A DNA stretch of 34,001 nucleotides from a virus: IMG/VR virus record IMGVR_UViG_3300032291_002455, positions 1 to 34,001 of that record. One strand, 5' to 3'. Of the stretch, positions 1-7,222 are shown piece by piece. Numbering within the stretch: the first letter of the stretch is position 1; each line of letters begins with the position of its first letter. Below the pieces are notes generated by a model. That model searched no databases. It had not been told where the DNA came from and saw only the letters and a list, made by a program, of their open reading frames with translations. The translations under genes and the position numbers were made by a program.

Positions 1-1184
1 GAGAAGGTAATCTCTCCATCGTACATACCGGGCTGTGAGCCTTGCCACCCCCAGTAAACTCCGCTCCAACCCTCTGTGGTGGTCAGTGTTGGGTTAGGTA
101 GTAGGTTTGGGATTACCTGCTCTTGAAGAGTGGTGGTTGTTGTTGGAATAAGTGTGCGAACTTCTACTTGTCTAGTATTTAGAACTGTGCGAATGTGCTC
201 TTTTTGATAAGTAGGTGGTGTCCAAGTAGGGTCAGGAATTAGGTTTGTGTCATAAGCGTTCTGGGCTACTTGGAGACTAGCCTGTGCTGTCTCTAGTTCT
301 GACTGTGCTACCTGTAAGTTGCTGTTGGCTGTGTCGTAGTTATTCTGTGCTTCTGCTTTATTAGTGCTGGCAGTAGTAAGTTCCTGCTGGGCTTGGGCTA
401 AGTTTGATTGTGCTGTTTGTAGGCTCTCTGTTGCCTGTGCTGTTAGTAGTTTGGCGTTGTTGAAAGTGATGAGTGCGTTGTTGGTGATTTCTAATTGAGT
501 AGTCAGAGATGCGTCAGCAGACGAAAGGGCTTCTCTCTTTACTAGAGTGTCCTGCTTGACGAGATTTAGAGTAGTCAGAGATGCGTCAGCAAGGGCTTTA
601 GCGTCTAGTGTTGCTTGGGCTCTCTCTGCGTAGGTGGTGGTGGCGGTAGAAAAACGGGCTTGAATTGCTACTGTCTCTTGCTGTGCTGAAGCGTAGTCAG
701 CAAGGGCTTTAGATAGGGTCTGTTTAGCCTTGTTATAGGTGGCTAAGTCTTGCTTGGCTGTGGAGATTTGGGCTTCTAGGGCTGAAATCTGGGTGTTTAG
801 GGACTGGATTGCTTGGTCTAGTTGTGGCTTTAGGGTTGGGTCTAGCAAGTCTTTTTTGGTAAGTTGTGCCAGTTTAGACTTGTATTGTGATAGAGTATTT
901 TGTAAAGCAGTAATGTCTGCTTCCGAAATGATTGGAGTTAGAGATGAGTATCTCGTTTGACGGTTTTGAAGTTGGTAGTTATGTCCTTGGGTTCCTAACA
1001 CCTTTTGCTGTTGCACTTGTGGTTGCTGTAATCCAGACAATCCGAAAGAAGTAGTCGCCAACGCAGACTGAGCCATACAAAATGGCGTAGAGAAAATAAG
1101 CACTGTCAGAGCAATCTGCGGTGCTTTTCTTCTTTTATTATATTTCTTTGAATGCTCTCCCTCACCCTTTTTGGGGTGTAGCAC
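1..1184 (-). CDS. Exported coiled-coil protein, possible adhesin or tail-fibre-like (partial, cut by window edge)
   Basis: Read on the minus strand, an open frame of 394 codons runs off the window. The GTG start at 1184 is preceded by AGGA about six bases upstream and lies just after the stop of the 78-aa gene, so the two are probably co-transcribed. The N-terminus has a basic stretch (KKYNKRRK, residues 13-20), a hydrophobic core (24-38) and an ALA site at 41-43, a typical signal peptide. Residues 60-320 are rich in A, Q, L, T and N with heptad-like repeats, suggesting a long coiled coil; the motif DASLTT occurs twice. The last visible part (about 355-394) contains NLLPNPT and EGWSGVYWG, which resembles the start of carbohydrate-binding modules in phage tail proteins. 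A signal peptide is unusual for a virion protein, so a secreted or surface protein is the alternative. The function is inferred. Confidence 0.75.
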   Translation of the reverse strand, partial: MLHPKKGEGEHSKKYNKRRKAPQIALTVLIFSTPFCMAQSALATTSFGLSGLQQPQVQQQKVLGTQGHNYQLQNRQTRYSSLTPIISEADITALQNTLSQYKSKLAQLTKKDLLDPTLKPQLDQAIQSLNTQISALEAQISTAKQDLATYNKAKQTLSKALADYASAQQETVAIQARFSTATTTYAERAQATLDAKALADASLTTLNLVKQDTLVKREALSSADASLTTQLEITNNALITFNNAKLLTAQATESLQTAQSNLAQAQQELTTASTNKAEAQNNYDTANSNLQVAQSELETAQASLQVAQNAYDTNLIPDPTWTPPTYQKEHIRTVLNTRQVEVRTLIPTTTTTLQEQVIPNLLPNPTLTTTEGWSGVYWGWQGSQPGMYDGEITF

Positions 1185-1192
1185 GCAATTTC

Positions 1193-1429
1193 CTAACTAT
1201 CTGGTGATGGATTTCCTAGTTGATTTGCCCACACAATCTCCCTAACTTCTTCCATCAAATTGAAAGATGCTTCTAAAAGAGCCTCAGTTTGAAGGAGTAA
1301 ATCAGCCTTTGAGTGTGGGTAAATAGGGTCGAGTATCTGTTCGTGGACTTCGTTTACAACGGCAGTGGCTAATCTAATTCTTCTCAGATTGGCTTCTACT
1401 GCGAGTTGATAATCATCTAATCCAGACAT
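1193..1429 (-). CDS. Small helical hypothetical protein (78 aa)
   Basis: Starts with MSGLDDYQLAVEANLRRI and is predicted to be mostly helical (A, E and L rich), with no cysteines or membrane segment. It ends eight bases before the GTG of the downstream exported protein, so the two form a minus-strand operon. A TATAGTATAA stretch about 35-45 bases upstream could be a -10 element. I do not recognise the family. Confidence 0.7.
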   Translation of the reverse strand: MSGLDDYQLAVEANLRRIRLATAVVNEVHEQILDPIYPHSKADLLLQTEALLEASFNLMEEVREIVWANQLGNPSPDS

Positions 1430-1526
1430 AATTCATTTTACCGCACATTTGAGGAGTGTATTTATACTATACAAGTTTGGTAAATGTGTATAGAAAATGG
1501 CAAAAACTATACAGGTTTAGTGTGGA

Positions 1527-1720
1527 GATACTAGCAAGAAATGACAAAAGAAAATGCGTGAAACTGGATAGTATCTAATGTATCGTTTTTTCTTAGGTTG
1601 GTTAGATACTAGCAAGATTTACAGATTATTATTTGCGTTTCTTGCTAGTATGCCAAAAAGGGAAATTTAGGGATACTAGCAAAGAAATACAAAAGTTATT
1701 TGTAGTTTCGTGATAGTATC
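1527..1720. repeat. Three tandem stem-loops with GATACTAGCAAG arms
   Basis: Direct copies of GATACTAGCAAG begin at 1527 and 1605, with a near copy at 1672. Each is followed by an inverted partner: GATAGTATC at 1566-1574, CTTGCTAGTAT at 1641-1651 (11-bp perfect arms with 1606-1616), and TTTCGTGATAGTATC at 1706-1720. This gives three inverted repeats of roughly 50 bases each. Such arrays suit operator sites or iterons; the binding protein is unknown. Confidence 0.75.
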
Positions 1721-1734
1721 CTATATCTAATAGT

Positions 1735-1848
1735 ATCTAACTATCTAATAGATTGAATTCCCTATACGCGTTAAGAGAGCGTTCCATGGGTAACGGGAAA
1801 CTCAATCTATTAGATAATTAGGTCTGTTAGATAGTTAGATGTTTTTTT
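1735..1848 (+). promoter_or_regulatory. Long inverted repeat with alternative pairing; possible attenuator
   Basis: The left arm (1737-1762, starting CTAACTATCTAATAGATTGA) pairs with 1795-1821. The same left segment (1735-1751) can pair instead with 1824-1840, which is followed at once by seven T residues. The two pairings exclude each other and the outer one resembles an intrinsic terminator, so this could be an attenuator for the operon starting at 1913. No upstream + strand promoter or leader peptide was found to support it further. Confidence 0.5.
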
Positions 1849-1912
1849 GGACACTTCTAGGGAAAAATAGAAATCTGTGCTAGAGTGAGAGAAATTGAAA
1901 GTTGAGGGACAT

Positions 1913-2359
1913 ATGTCTTTTTATGGTTTAGACATGACGCAAGAAGAAGCACTTGCTGATTTGGAAAAAGTAAAGAAGTTTGGTAGTCGAGATGGTCGTG
2001 TCTGTGTTTGTGGACACGGACTTGGTTATCACGCTTTTATCGATGGTCGTGGGGTTTACAAATGTAATGCTCAAAAGCAAACTTGCCCTTGTAAAAATCC
2101 AAGACCAGTTTTGACTACTGACAATGTGAAAGCGTTTTTGTTCAAGACACACGGAAGTGCTGGTCTACACGCTTTGGGTCAAGGTATCGCTAACGCTAGC
2201 AAACTTGATAACTCAGTTGAGTGGATTATTGACTTGGTATGCGACAGATGTGGGGCAGAAAATGTTGTCCCTTGTCCAGTAAATCAAAATGGTATAGTAA
2301 TGTTCAAAGCGACTGGCTATGATAAGTTGCTGTGTAGAGACTGCCGTTTGGTAAAGTAA
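1913..2359 (+). CDS. Cysteine-rich zinc-binding hypothetical protein (148 aa)
   Basis: First gene of the plus-strand operon. The ATG at 1913 is chosen over an in-frame TTG at 1895 because GAGGGA (1904-1909) sits just upstream. Two Cys/His clusters are visible: CVCGH (residues 31-35) with H40, C51, C58 and C60, and a C-terminal CDRC (110-113) with CRDC (141-144). The protein probably binds two zinc ions. The middle part is A, G and L rich. The family is not recognised. It is co-directional with the next gene, 16 bases downstream. Confidence 0.8.
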   Translation: MSFYGLDMTQEEALADLEKVKKFGSRDGRVCVCGHGLGYHAFIDGRGVYKCNAQKQTCPCKNPRPVLTTDNVKAFLFKTHGSAGLHALGQGIANASKLDNSVEWIIDLVCDRCGAENVVPCPVNQNGIVMFKATGYDKLLCRDCRLVK

Positions 2360-2375
2360 GAAACAAGGAGACGAA

Positions 2376-2906
2376 ATGAGAAGAATAGTTATGAATAACT
2401 TTAGGTGGACCGACGCTGAGTTGGCTGAAGAGTTTGAGCCAATCCTAAAAGAGCAAGCGAAGTTGTACGACGCTGACCGTGAATGGAACCAAGGTTGGCA
2501 TTTACCTCCTAACCATCGTGGCGAATATCGTCTAGTGATTTCGTTTGACTCTAACTACAAAGCACGAAGCGACCAAATGCTAGAGGTTGACCCAAGACCT
2601 AGATGTTGGACAGTTGTCTACAAAAACAAATCTGGTAAGACTGGGTTGGTTTATGGCTACAGTTCTAGAAACTTCTTTGAGACTTTAGAAGAAGCCAGAG
2701 TAGAACTTGTAAAGACTGCTACAGAAATTCAAAGAAATTTTCGTGAGAAAGAGATTACTAAACTCACGCCACGCAAAGCCCAATGCCTTAGTTGTAATAA
2801 ACTTCACGATTGGGATGAAGAGAAGCAAGCCTATTACGGGATGTGGGAGTTTCAACCACACCGTGAGTTTGACTCTACCTATGACGGTTGTAAAGGTTGG
2901 GACTAA
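2376..2906 (+). CDS. Hypothetical protein with C-terminal CxxC zinc site (176 aa)
   Basis: AAGGAG at 2365-2370 supports this start. The body is charged and soluble with many aromatic residues. Near the C-terminus CLSCNKLH (137-144) and a later cysteine (about 172) could form a zinc site. Its stop overlaps the ATG of the next gene (TAATG), which indicates translational coupling. No known domain is recognised. Confidence 0.8.
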   Translation: MRRIVMNNFRWTDAELAEEFEPILKEQAKLYDADREWNQGWHLPPNHRGEYRLVISFDSNYKARSDQMLEVDPRPRCWTVVYKNKSGKTGLVYGYSSRNFFETLEEARVELVKTATEIQRNFREKEITKLTPRKAQCLSCNKLHDWDEEKQAYYGMWEFQPHREFDSTYDGCKGWD

Positions 2907-3232
2907 TGGAAGAGAAAGATATCTTTCAGCAAATTGATGAAGTCTTTGAAGATGTTGTAACTGTCTTCACTATTGAAGTAGGTGGAGAGAGTTTTAAGAT
3001 AACCTCAATGGCAGAAATTCCAACTGAGAAAATGATGGAGTTCTTTGTAGGTCCAACGGATGTACATTTGAAGTTCAAAGATATGCTTGACCTAATCGCT
3101 ATGTGTTTGATAAACCCAGAAGATATAGTAAGAATCAAACAGATGAAAATGAAAAGAATGATGGAGTTTGTATCTAAATGGGTAGAGCAAAGTTCAGATG
3201 CGTCAATGGGAGATGGAGAAGAAATTGACTAA
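2906..3232 (+). CDS. Possible tail assembly chaperone-like protein (108 aa)
   Basis: The ATG at 2906 overlaps the preceding stop; a TTG nine bases earlier in frame is less likely. The protein has an acidic N-terminus, a short beta region (FTIEVGGESFKITSM) and a helical C-terminal half (LIAMCLINPEDIVRIKQMKM). This arrangement resembles small tail assembly chaperones of siphophages, which typically carry a gene-product-specific beta part followed by a helical part. However, the downstream gene is a glycosyltransferase rather than a tape measure, and I see no slippery site, so the assignment is tentative. It overlaps the next reading frame by a few bases. Confidence 0.5.
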   Translation: MEEKDIFQQIDEVFEDVVTVFTIEVGGESFKITSMAEIPTEKMMEFFVGPTDVHLKFKDMLDLIAMCLINPEDIVRIKQMKMKRMMEFVSKWVEQSSDASMGDGEEID

Positions 3233-3893
3233 GCCCCACTACAACATCGTGTTTGCCACACCTGGCAGACTAATCCACAACGCTTATGTAAAGTCTTTGG
3301 TTGAAACTACCGACTGGCTAACTGCTCGTGGTCTAACTTACAAGTTCATCAACTCGGCTTCTTCACTCGTTGCTCACGCTAGAGAAATGACAGCCATCGA
3401 TGCAGAGCACGCTAACTGGGATACTCACGAAATTGGTTCAGGTAAGTACACCTACGACAGAGTCGTTTGGATTGATTCAGATATCTCTTGGAGCATTGAA
3501 GCATTCGAGAAACTAATCACAAGTGAGCACGAAATCATTAGCGGTATGTATTACACACAGATTGGCGATATGTCAGTTTCTGTTTCTATGTTTGCCCCTG
3601 ATGGCGTTAGCCCTATCAACTGTAAAGAACTAGATTTCTTTATGGTGGATGAACCTATCGAAGTCTTCGGAGTTGGGTTCGGATTTATCTCAATGAAGTC
3701 TGGTGTCTTTGAGCGTATGCAAAGACCTTGGTTCAGGATTGAGCGTATTGACCACCCCGAAAAAAGAATTACCTTAGATATCGGTGAAGACTACTCGTGG
3801 TGTATGAACGCAAGACGAGCAGGTATGAAGATTATGTTTGACCCATCCATCAAGGTTGACCACCACAAGGAAATCGTATGGCACCTGAGGTAA
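3225..3893 (+). CDS. GT-A fold glycosyltransferase, family 2-like
   Basis: Likely transfers a sugar from a nucleotide-sugar donor. The opening PHYNIVFATPGRLIH fits the first strand of a GT-A fold, WIDSDIS (82-88) carries the DxD metal-binding motif (84-86), and GEDYSWCMNARRAG (187-200) matches the ED-containing acceptor-site helix of GT2-like enzymes. HH at 213-214 follows. I prefer a TTG start at 3225 because GGAGAAG (3215-3221) is well placed; ATG codons at 3213 and 3198 are in-frame alternatives. It stands two genes before the Mom-like DNA modification protein, so it could decorate DNA, but virion or host-surface glycosylation is equally possible. At 222 aa it is a compact single-domain enzyme. 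Confidence 0.8.
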   Translation: MTKPHYNIVFATPGRLIHNAYVKSLVETTDWLTARGLTYKFINSASSLVAHAREMTAIDAEHANWDTHEIGSGKYTYDRVVWIDSDISWSIEAFEKLITSEHEIISGMYYTQIGDMSVSVSMFAPDGVSPINCKELDFFMVDEPIEVFGVGFGFISMKSGVFERMQRPWFRIERIDHPEKRITLDIGEDYSWCMNARRAGMKIMFDPSIKVDHHKEIVWHLR

Positions 3894-4027
3894 TTGGCAG
3901 ACCTAAGTGTGGGTTCTGTATGACAGGACACCACCAAGACTGTAAAAAAGAAATCAAGTACTACGACAAAACTTGGGTGTGTGAATGTGCCCACGAAGTA
4001 AAAGAGCAAGATAAACTCATTGAGTGA
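3878..4027 (+). CDS. Small zinc-ribbon protein (49 aa)
   Basis: The ATG at 3878 lies inside the end of the glycosyltransferase gene, with AGGA just upstream. The protein begins MAPEVIGRPKCGFCMTGHH and has C11, C14, H18/H19 and C22, followed by CEC and H near residues 36-40, enough ligands for one or two zinc ions. Its TGA overlaps the GTG start of the Mom-like gene (GTGA). The tight overlap on both sides supports a real gene. Function unknown. Confidence 0.7.
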   Translation: MAPEVIGRPKCGFCMTGHHQDCKKEIKYYDKTWVCECAHEVKEQDKLIE

Positions 4028-4689
4028 TTGATTACACCATAAGACCTGTTGCGTCAAAAGACGCTAACCTGATGGTTATAGAAAATCACTATCTCCACCG
4101 AAGAGCCAGCACTATGTTTGCTTATGGTTTATTCGATGGCGAAGAAATGATTGGTTGCGTAATTTACGGAAAGCCAGCATCCCCCTCAGTTTGTGTTGGA
4201 GTTTGTGGCAAAGAAGAATCTTCTAATGTTTTAGAACTCACTCGCTTATGGATAAAAGATGGCACTCCTAAAAACACAGAGTCATATCTGATTGGCCGTA
4301 GCCTAAGACTTTTGCCTAAGGAAAAAGATATAGTAATCTCTTACGCTGAAATTGGTGCTGGTCATATCGGAATTGTTTACCAAGCGACTAACTGGATTTA
4401 CACTGGAATGTCCGACCGCCATGTTGAGTGGAGACTGGATGGAAAATCTGGGTCGCACTCTCGTCATATCTTTGATGCTCACGGTGGAGTGAATGGTGCG
4501 AAAGCATACTATGGTGATAGGCTTGAAAGACACGAGCGACCACGAAAGCATCGCTATGTGTATTTCAACTCTTCTTCTAAACAGAGGAAGAAAGAACTGC
4601 TGGATAAGTTGAAATATAAAATCCAGCCTTACCCAAAGAAAGATACAAAAGATGAGTTGGATAACAAATCTATTCAAGAAGAAGCCTAA
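4024..4689 (+). CDS. Mom-like DNA base modification protein (GNAT-related)
   Basis: Resembles phage Mu Mom and its relatives, which change adenine in DNA to a carbamoylmethyl form and so protect phage DNA from restriction. The diagnostic parts are ELTRLWIKDG (71-80), GRSLRLL and SYAEIGAGHIGIVYQ (106-120) followed by ATNWIYTG (121-128), the conserved core of this GNAT-like family. The C-terminus is long and basic (KHRYVYF, then many K and R), which could help DNA binding. It starts at a GTG overlapping the previous stop. The small lysine-rich gene overlaps its end by 38 bases. Mom alone has not been shown to need the neighbouring glycosyltransferase, but the close linkage suggests a DNA hypermodification module. 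The family call is firm; the chemistry is inferred. Confidence 0.85.
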   Translation: MIDYTIRPVASKDANLMVIENHYLHRRASTMFAYGLFDGEEMIGCVIYGKPASPSVCVGVCGKEESSNVLELTRLWIKDGTPKNTESYLIGRSLRLLPKEKDIVISYAEIGAGHIGIVYQATNWIYTGMSDRHVEWRLDGKSGSHSRHIFDAHGGVNGAKAYYGDRLERHERPRKHRYVYFNSSSKQRKKELLDKLKYKIQPYPKKDTKDELDNKSIQEEA

Positions 4690-4966
4690 GCGTCTTCCAG
4701 CACGAGACCACATTGGTCGCTTCCTAGCCGACGACAACGGCAATGTTCTTTACACTGATGCACCTGCCGAACTAATTGAAAAGGCAAAAGCAAAAGCGTT
4801 GAAGAGAGACAAAGAATTGGTAAAGCAATTCAATTCCATTCACAATGTCCCTAAGACAAAGCCACCAGTTGCTAAGAAGCCAGCACCTAAAACTGATGCT
4901 AAGAAGGCAGTTGCTAAGAAAACAACTTCAACAACTGCTAAGAAAGCAACACCAAAAAAGAAGTAA
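4652..4966 (+). CDS. Lysine-rich protein with histone H1-like tail (104 aa)
   Basis: The N-terminal half (MSWITNLFKKKPKRLPARDH...) contains a short folded-looking part with a GRFLADDNGNVLY strand pair. From about residue 65 onward the tail is made of K, A, P and T repeats (PVAKKPAPK, DAKKAVAKK), like histone H1 or bacterial Hc1-type tails. It probably binds DNA or RNA without specificity, for instance during DNA condensation or packaging. It is the last gene of the operon and is followed at once by an intrinsic terminator. Ribosome binding site is weak. Confidence 0.75.
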   Translation: MSWITNLFKKKPKRLPARDHIGRFLADDNGNVLYTDAPAELIEKAKAKALKRDKELVKQFNSIHNVPKTKPPVAKKPAPKTDAKKAVAKKTTSTTAKKATPKKK

Positions 4967-4990
4967 TTTCAAAACACTTTTTAGAATTAG

Positions 4991-5029
4991 CCCCGAAAAA
5001 ATCTAATCCTTGATTTTTCGGGGTTTTTT
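4991..5029 (+). terminator. Intrinsic terminator of the 1913-4966 operon
   Basis: CCCCGAAAAA pairs with TTTTTCGGGG across a loop of about 18 bases and is followed by TTTTTT. It lies 25 bases after the stop of the lysine-rich gene. Confidence 0.9.
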
Positions 5030-5050
5030 CTATGTTTGTAAATGAAAAAG

Positions 5051-5230
5051 GTACCCCGGTCCCTCACCAGGGGCAAAATTTCGCCCAAAGCAGATTTCGC
5101 TAATAGCGTATAGTGGGAACTGTCGGGGTCTAGCCTCGATGGGTAGAGGCGTTCTTTGAATTGCGTAATCGCAAACAGAATGGGTTGAGTGGTCAGCAGC
5201 CTCTCCCCCGTCTGGCCACTCAACTCTTAG
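5051..5230 (+). promoter_or_regulatory. Highly structured leader upstream of the small-terminase candidate (possible ncRNA or packaging site)
   Basis: No gene fits in this 220-base gap, but at least five stems occur in a row: CCCCGGT/ACC-GGGG (5054-5073), GGGC/GCCC (5071-5086), GCCTC/GAGGC (5133-5150), TTGCG/CGCAA (5161-5174) and GTTGAGTGGTCAG with CTGGCCACTCAAC (5184-5225). It is more GC-rich than its surroundings. A cos or pac site is often placed beside the small terminase gene; a structured RNA is the alternative. Confidence 0.5.
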
Positions 5231-5246
5231 TGTTAGGTAATTACTT

Positions 5247-6176
5247 ATGACAGACGCAATTGAGAGAGACCCGTTTGCCAAACCTGAGTTGGAACAGCCA
5301 GATGTCCAAATCGACACCCCTGTAAATCTCAGACCCGACCTCAGTCTCCACGGAATCGAAGAGACGGACCGTGGCGTATGTCTGGACACATTTGAAAATA
5401 GACAAGCGTTGCGTAGGGCGAAGTTCAATTGGCTTCCTGTCTACGCTGTAAACGGAGTTCCGACTGGGCTAATCCAAGCACTCTCACCAGAGATGCAAAC
5501 ACAGCAACGGCTGATGTCGCTTGAAGAAAAGTTAGCAATTCTGTCCGACCCTACCGATAAAAATTCTGATTATATAACTGGCTATGACTTATTAGCCGAG
5601 TCTGCTTCAGACTACATTGCCCCGCCTTGGGTACTTGGAGCAACACGGGCTTGGGCTAAGCAACAGAATTCAGGCGACCTCCTGCATGGAAAAAAGGAAC
5701 TCCCTATTCCTCGACGCTGTAAAGCAATCAAGGATGATGGCATCAGATGTCAACTCTGGTCTGGTGGTCGAGGAGCGGATGATGGCTTGTGCCGCGTTCA
5801 TTTGGGCTCCTTACGCAATAAACCTACCGACTCAGTTGAGCGTGCCCGACAGAGACTTACTCAAGCAACTCCATCGGCCGTCGATGTTCTCGAACAACTG
5901 ATGGACTCCGCCGAGTCTGAACCCGTCAAACTCAAGGCGGCCACCGAAATCCTAGACCGTGCTGGCATTCGTGCTGGCATTGACATCAATACCGATGTCA
6001 CTATTGATGTCCGCCCCGCAGCATCCATCATCTCCGAACGGTTGGAGCGTTTAGCAAACAACGCCATAGAAGCACAACGGCGTTTGGTTTCAGCCCAGAG
6101 CGAACAAGAGACTATAATAGATGCAGAAGTCGTAGAAGACGACAAGAAAACCGAGACCGATGTCAAACCTGAATAG
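5247..6176 (+). CDS. Terminase small subunit candidate with zinc motif (309 aa)
   Basis: The small terminase recognises the packaging site and loads the large subunit. Two features support the call: RARQRLTQATPSAVDVLEQL followed by KAATEILDRAG (230-240), a helical segment common in small terminases of actinophages, and a Cys/His set C158-x9-C168...C182-x2-H185 (CKAIKDDGIRC, then LCRVH). A long N-terminal region (1-150) has no recognised domain, and the C-terminus is acidic. It is longer than most small terminases. The large subunit lies 25 kb away, which is unusual, so another DNA-binding role is possible. Its 3' end overlaps the next gene by 17 bases. Confidence 0.6.
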   Translation: MTDAIERDPFAKPELEQPDVQIDTPVNLRPDLSLHGIEETDRGVCLDTFENRQALRRAKFNWLPVYAVNGVPTGLIQALSPEMQTQQRLMSLEEKLAILSDPTDKNSDYITGYDLLAESASDYIAPPWVLGATRAWAKQQNSGDLLHGKKELPIPRRCKAIKDDGIRCQLWSGGRGADDGLCRVHLGSLRNKPTDSVERARQRLTQATPSAVDVLEQLMDSAESEPVKLKAATEILDRAGIRAGIDINTDVTIDVRPAASIISERLERLANNAIEAQRRLVSAQSEQETIIDAEVVEDDKKTETDVKPE

Positions 6177-6354
6177 TATAGTAGAACAACTAGCGGCGTT
6201 GACGGAGGGGCTTCACGAAGATGTCAAACTAGCGTCGACCAGACTTGAGCACATCAGGCTGACGGCACGGGCAAACGAAGCGGTCAACATTCTTCACGAC
6301 CTTATGCTTCTCCAGGATGCGGAAGGCCAAGATGCCAACACCAACGGCGAGTGA
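6160..6354 (+). CDS. Small helical hypothetical protein (64 aa)
   Basis: Overlaps the small-terminase candidate by 17 bases and the lysin by 23 bases, in another frame. It starts MSNLNSIVEQLAALTEGLHED and is probably all helical, with a heptad pattern of L and A suggesting a coiled coil. Position and length suit a small lysis or packaging accessory, but nothing identifies it. Confidence 0.6.
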   Translation: MSNLNSIVEQLAALTEGLHEDVKLASTRLEHIRLTARANEAVNILHDLMLLQDAEGQDANTNGE

Positions 6355-7096
6355 ATTACGGGAACGCTTCATATCTAAAGCATTAGAGTATGTCGGTTAT
6401 GAAACACTCAACGGCTTGGAGAATGTCTTTGGTCAACGGCGAGGTCTAGACGGCAAGCCATGGAACGGATTGTTTATTGATGTCGTCGCCGCGGAAGCGG
6501 GTGTCCGCTTACCAGTAGCACACACGGTGTCGACGGTAGCACTTGCCCATTACCTGGGTAGGGGTTTTTTCCATGTAAGACCACGGCGTGGAGATATCGT
6601 CTTCTTCCAAACCTCAACGGCAAGCGAATTCGGTATGCCACACATAGGTATAGTACTAAATACTAAACGGCACGCCACTGACGGTATTATACAAACGGTG
6701 GAAGCAATGACGGCAAGCGGATTGCCTAAAAAAGCACAAACACCTAACGGTGTCTACATACGCACCCGTCATCAAACGGAGGTCATTGGATACGCCAGAC
6801 CAAAATATAAGACGGCTAGCCCTTTGACCCCAAACGAGAACGCACCTGAAGTAGCACCCGCTCAGGTCCGAAGCGGAATAAAGCATAAGAGCGTTGTCCA
6901 TGTACAACTGGCGTTGTCCAAGGTGACTGGCATCACAGGCTTGCCACGAGGACATTTTGACGCAAAGACCAAACTTGCTTACGCAAAGTTCCAAAGGGAC
7001 ATTGGTTATGTTGGCAAGTCTGCGTCTGGAGACGCTGACTATAACTCCTTGAAACTACTGGGCGAACTGACTGGATTCTTCAACGCAATTCCCTAG
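6332..7096 (+). CDS. Lysin-like protein: CHAP/NlpC-like domain plus peptidoglycan-binding domain
   Basis: Probably degrades or binds the host cell wall. GGAAGG at 6321-6326 favours the ATG at 6332 over one at 6317. Residues 10-155 look like a CHAP/NlpC-type fold: KPWNGLFIDVVAAEAGV (42-58), RRGDIVFF (85-92) and GMPHIGIVL (101-109) with the expected histidine H104. The nucleophile position after PW, normally cysteine, is N45, so the usual Cys-His mechanism seems absent. Residues 184-246 (VVHVQLALSKVTG, FDAKTKLAYAKFQRDIG) match a type 1 peptidoglycan-binding domain. The gene contains several ACGGCNNGC repeats within its reading frame. A non-catalytic wall-binding protein is the alternative. Confidence 0.75.
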   Translation: MPTPTASELRERFISKALEYVGYETLNGLENVFGQRRGLDGKPWNGLFIDVVAAEAGVRLPVAHTVSTVALAHYLGRGFFHVRPRRGDIVFFQTSTASEFGMPHIGIVLNTKRHATDGIIQTVEAMTASGLPKKAQTPNGVYIRTRHQTEVIGYARPKYKTASPLTPNENAPEVAPAQVRSGIKHKSVVHVQLALSKVTGITGLPRGHFDAKTKLAYAKFQRDIGYVGKSASGDADYNSLKLLGELTGFFNAIP

Positions 7097-7222
7097 CACA
7101 GACCACTGACATTTTGTTAGCGGGAACAAATCCTTATGCTATTCCGGGATGACGCGGCGAAGGCGGGATACCCCAACGGCGGCGGGCCTGGAAAAATAAT
7201 TACATAACTTATGCGTTTCGAC

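Larger units (their letters stand above)
1430..1912. promoter_or_regulatory. Divergent control region between the minus- and plus-strand operons
   Basis: No gene is visible in these 480 bases. The region lies between two divergent operons and is AT-rich. It holds three tandem stem-loops with related arms (GATACTAGCAAG type) and a larger inverted repeat followed by a run of T. Both are listed separately. It is the natural place for operators of a switch or for an origin, but no regulator gene is adjacent. Confidence 0.6.

Noticed and set aside
1735-1848. Phage attachment site
   Set aside because: There is an inverted repeat but no integrase gene in the window and no tRNA-like identity segment.
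2906-3893. Programmed frameshift joining the tail-chaperone-like gene to the next frame
   Set aside because: No slippery sequence was seen in the overlap and the downstream product is a glycosyltransferase, which starts well on its own.
5051-5230. tRNA or tmRNA gene
   Set aside because: No T-loop GTTCGAATC or acceptor stem could be matched; stems do not form a cloverleaf.
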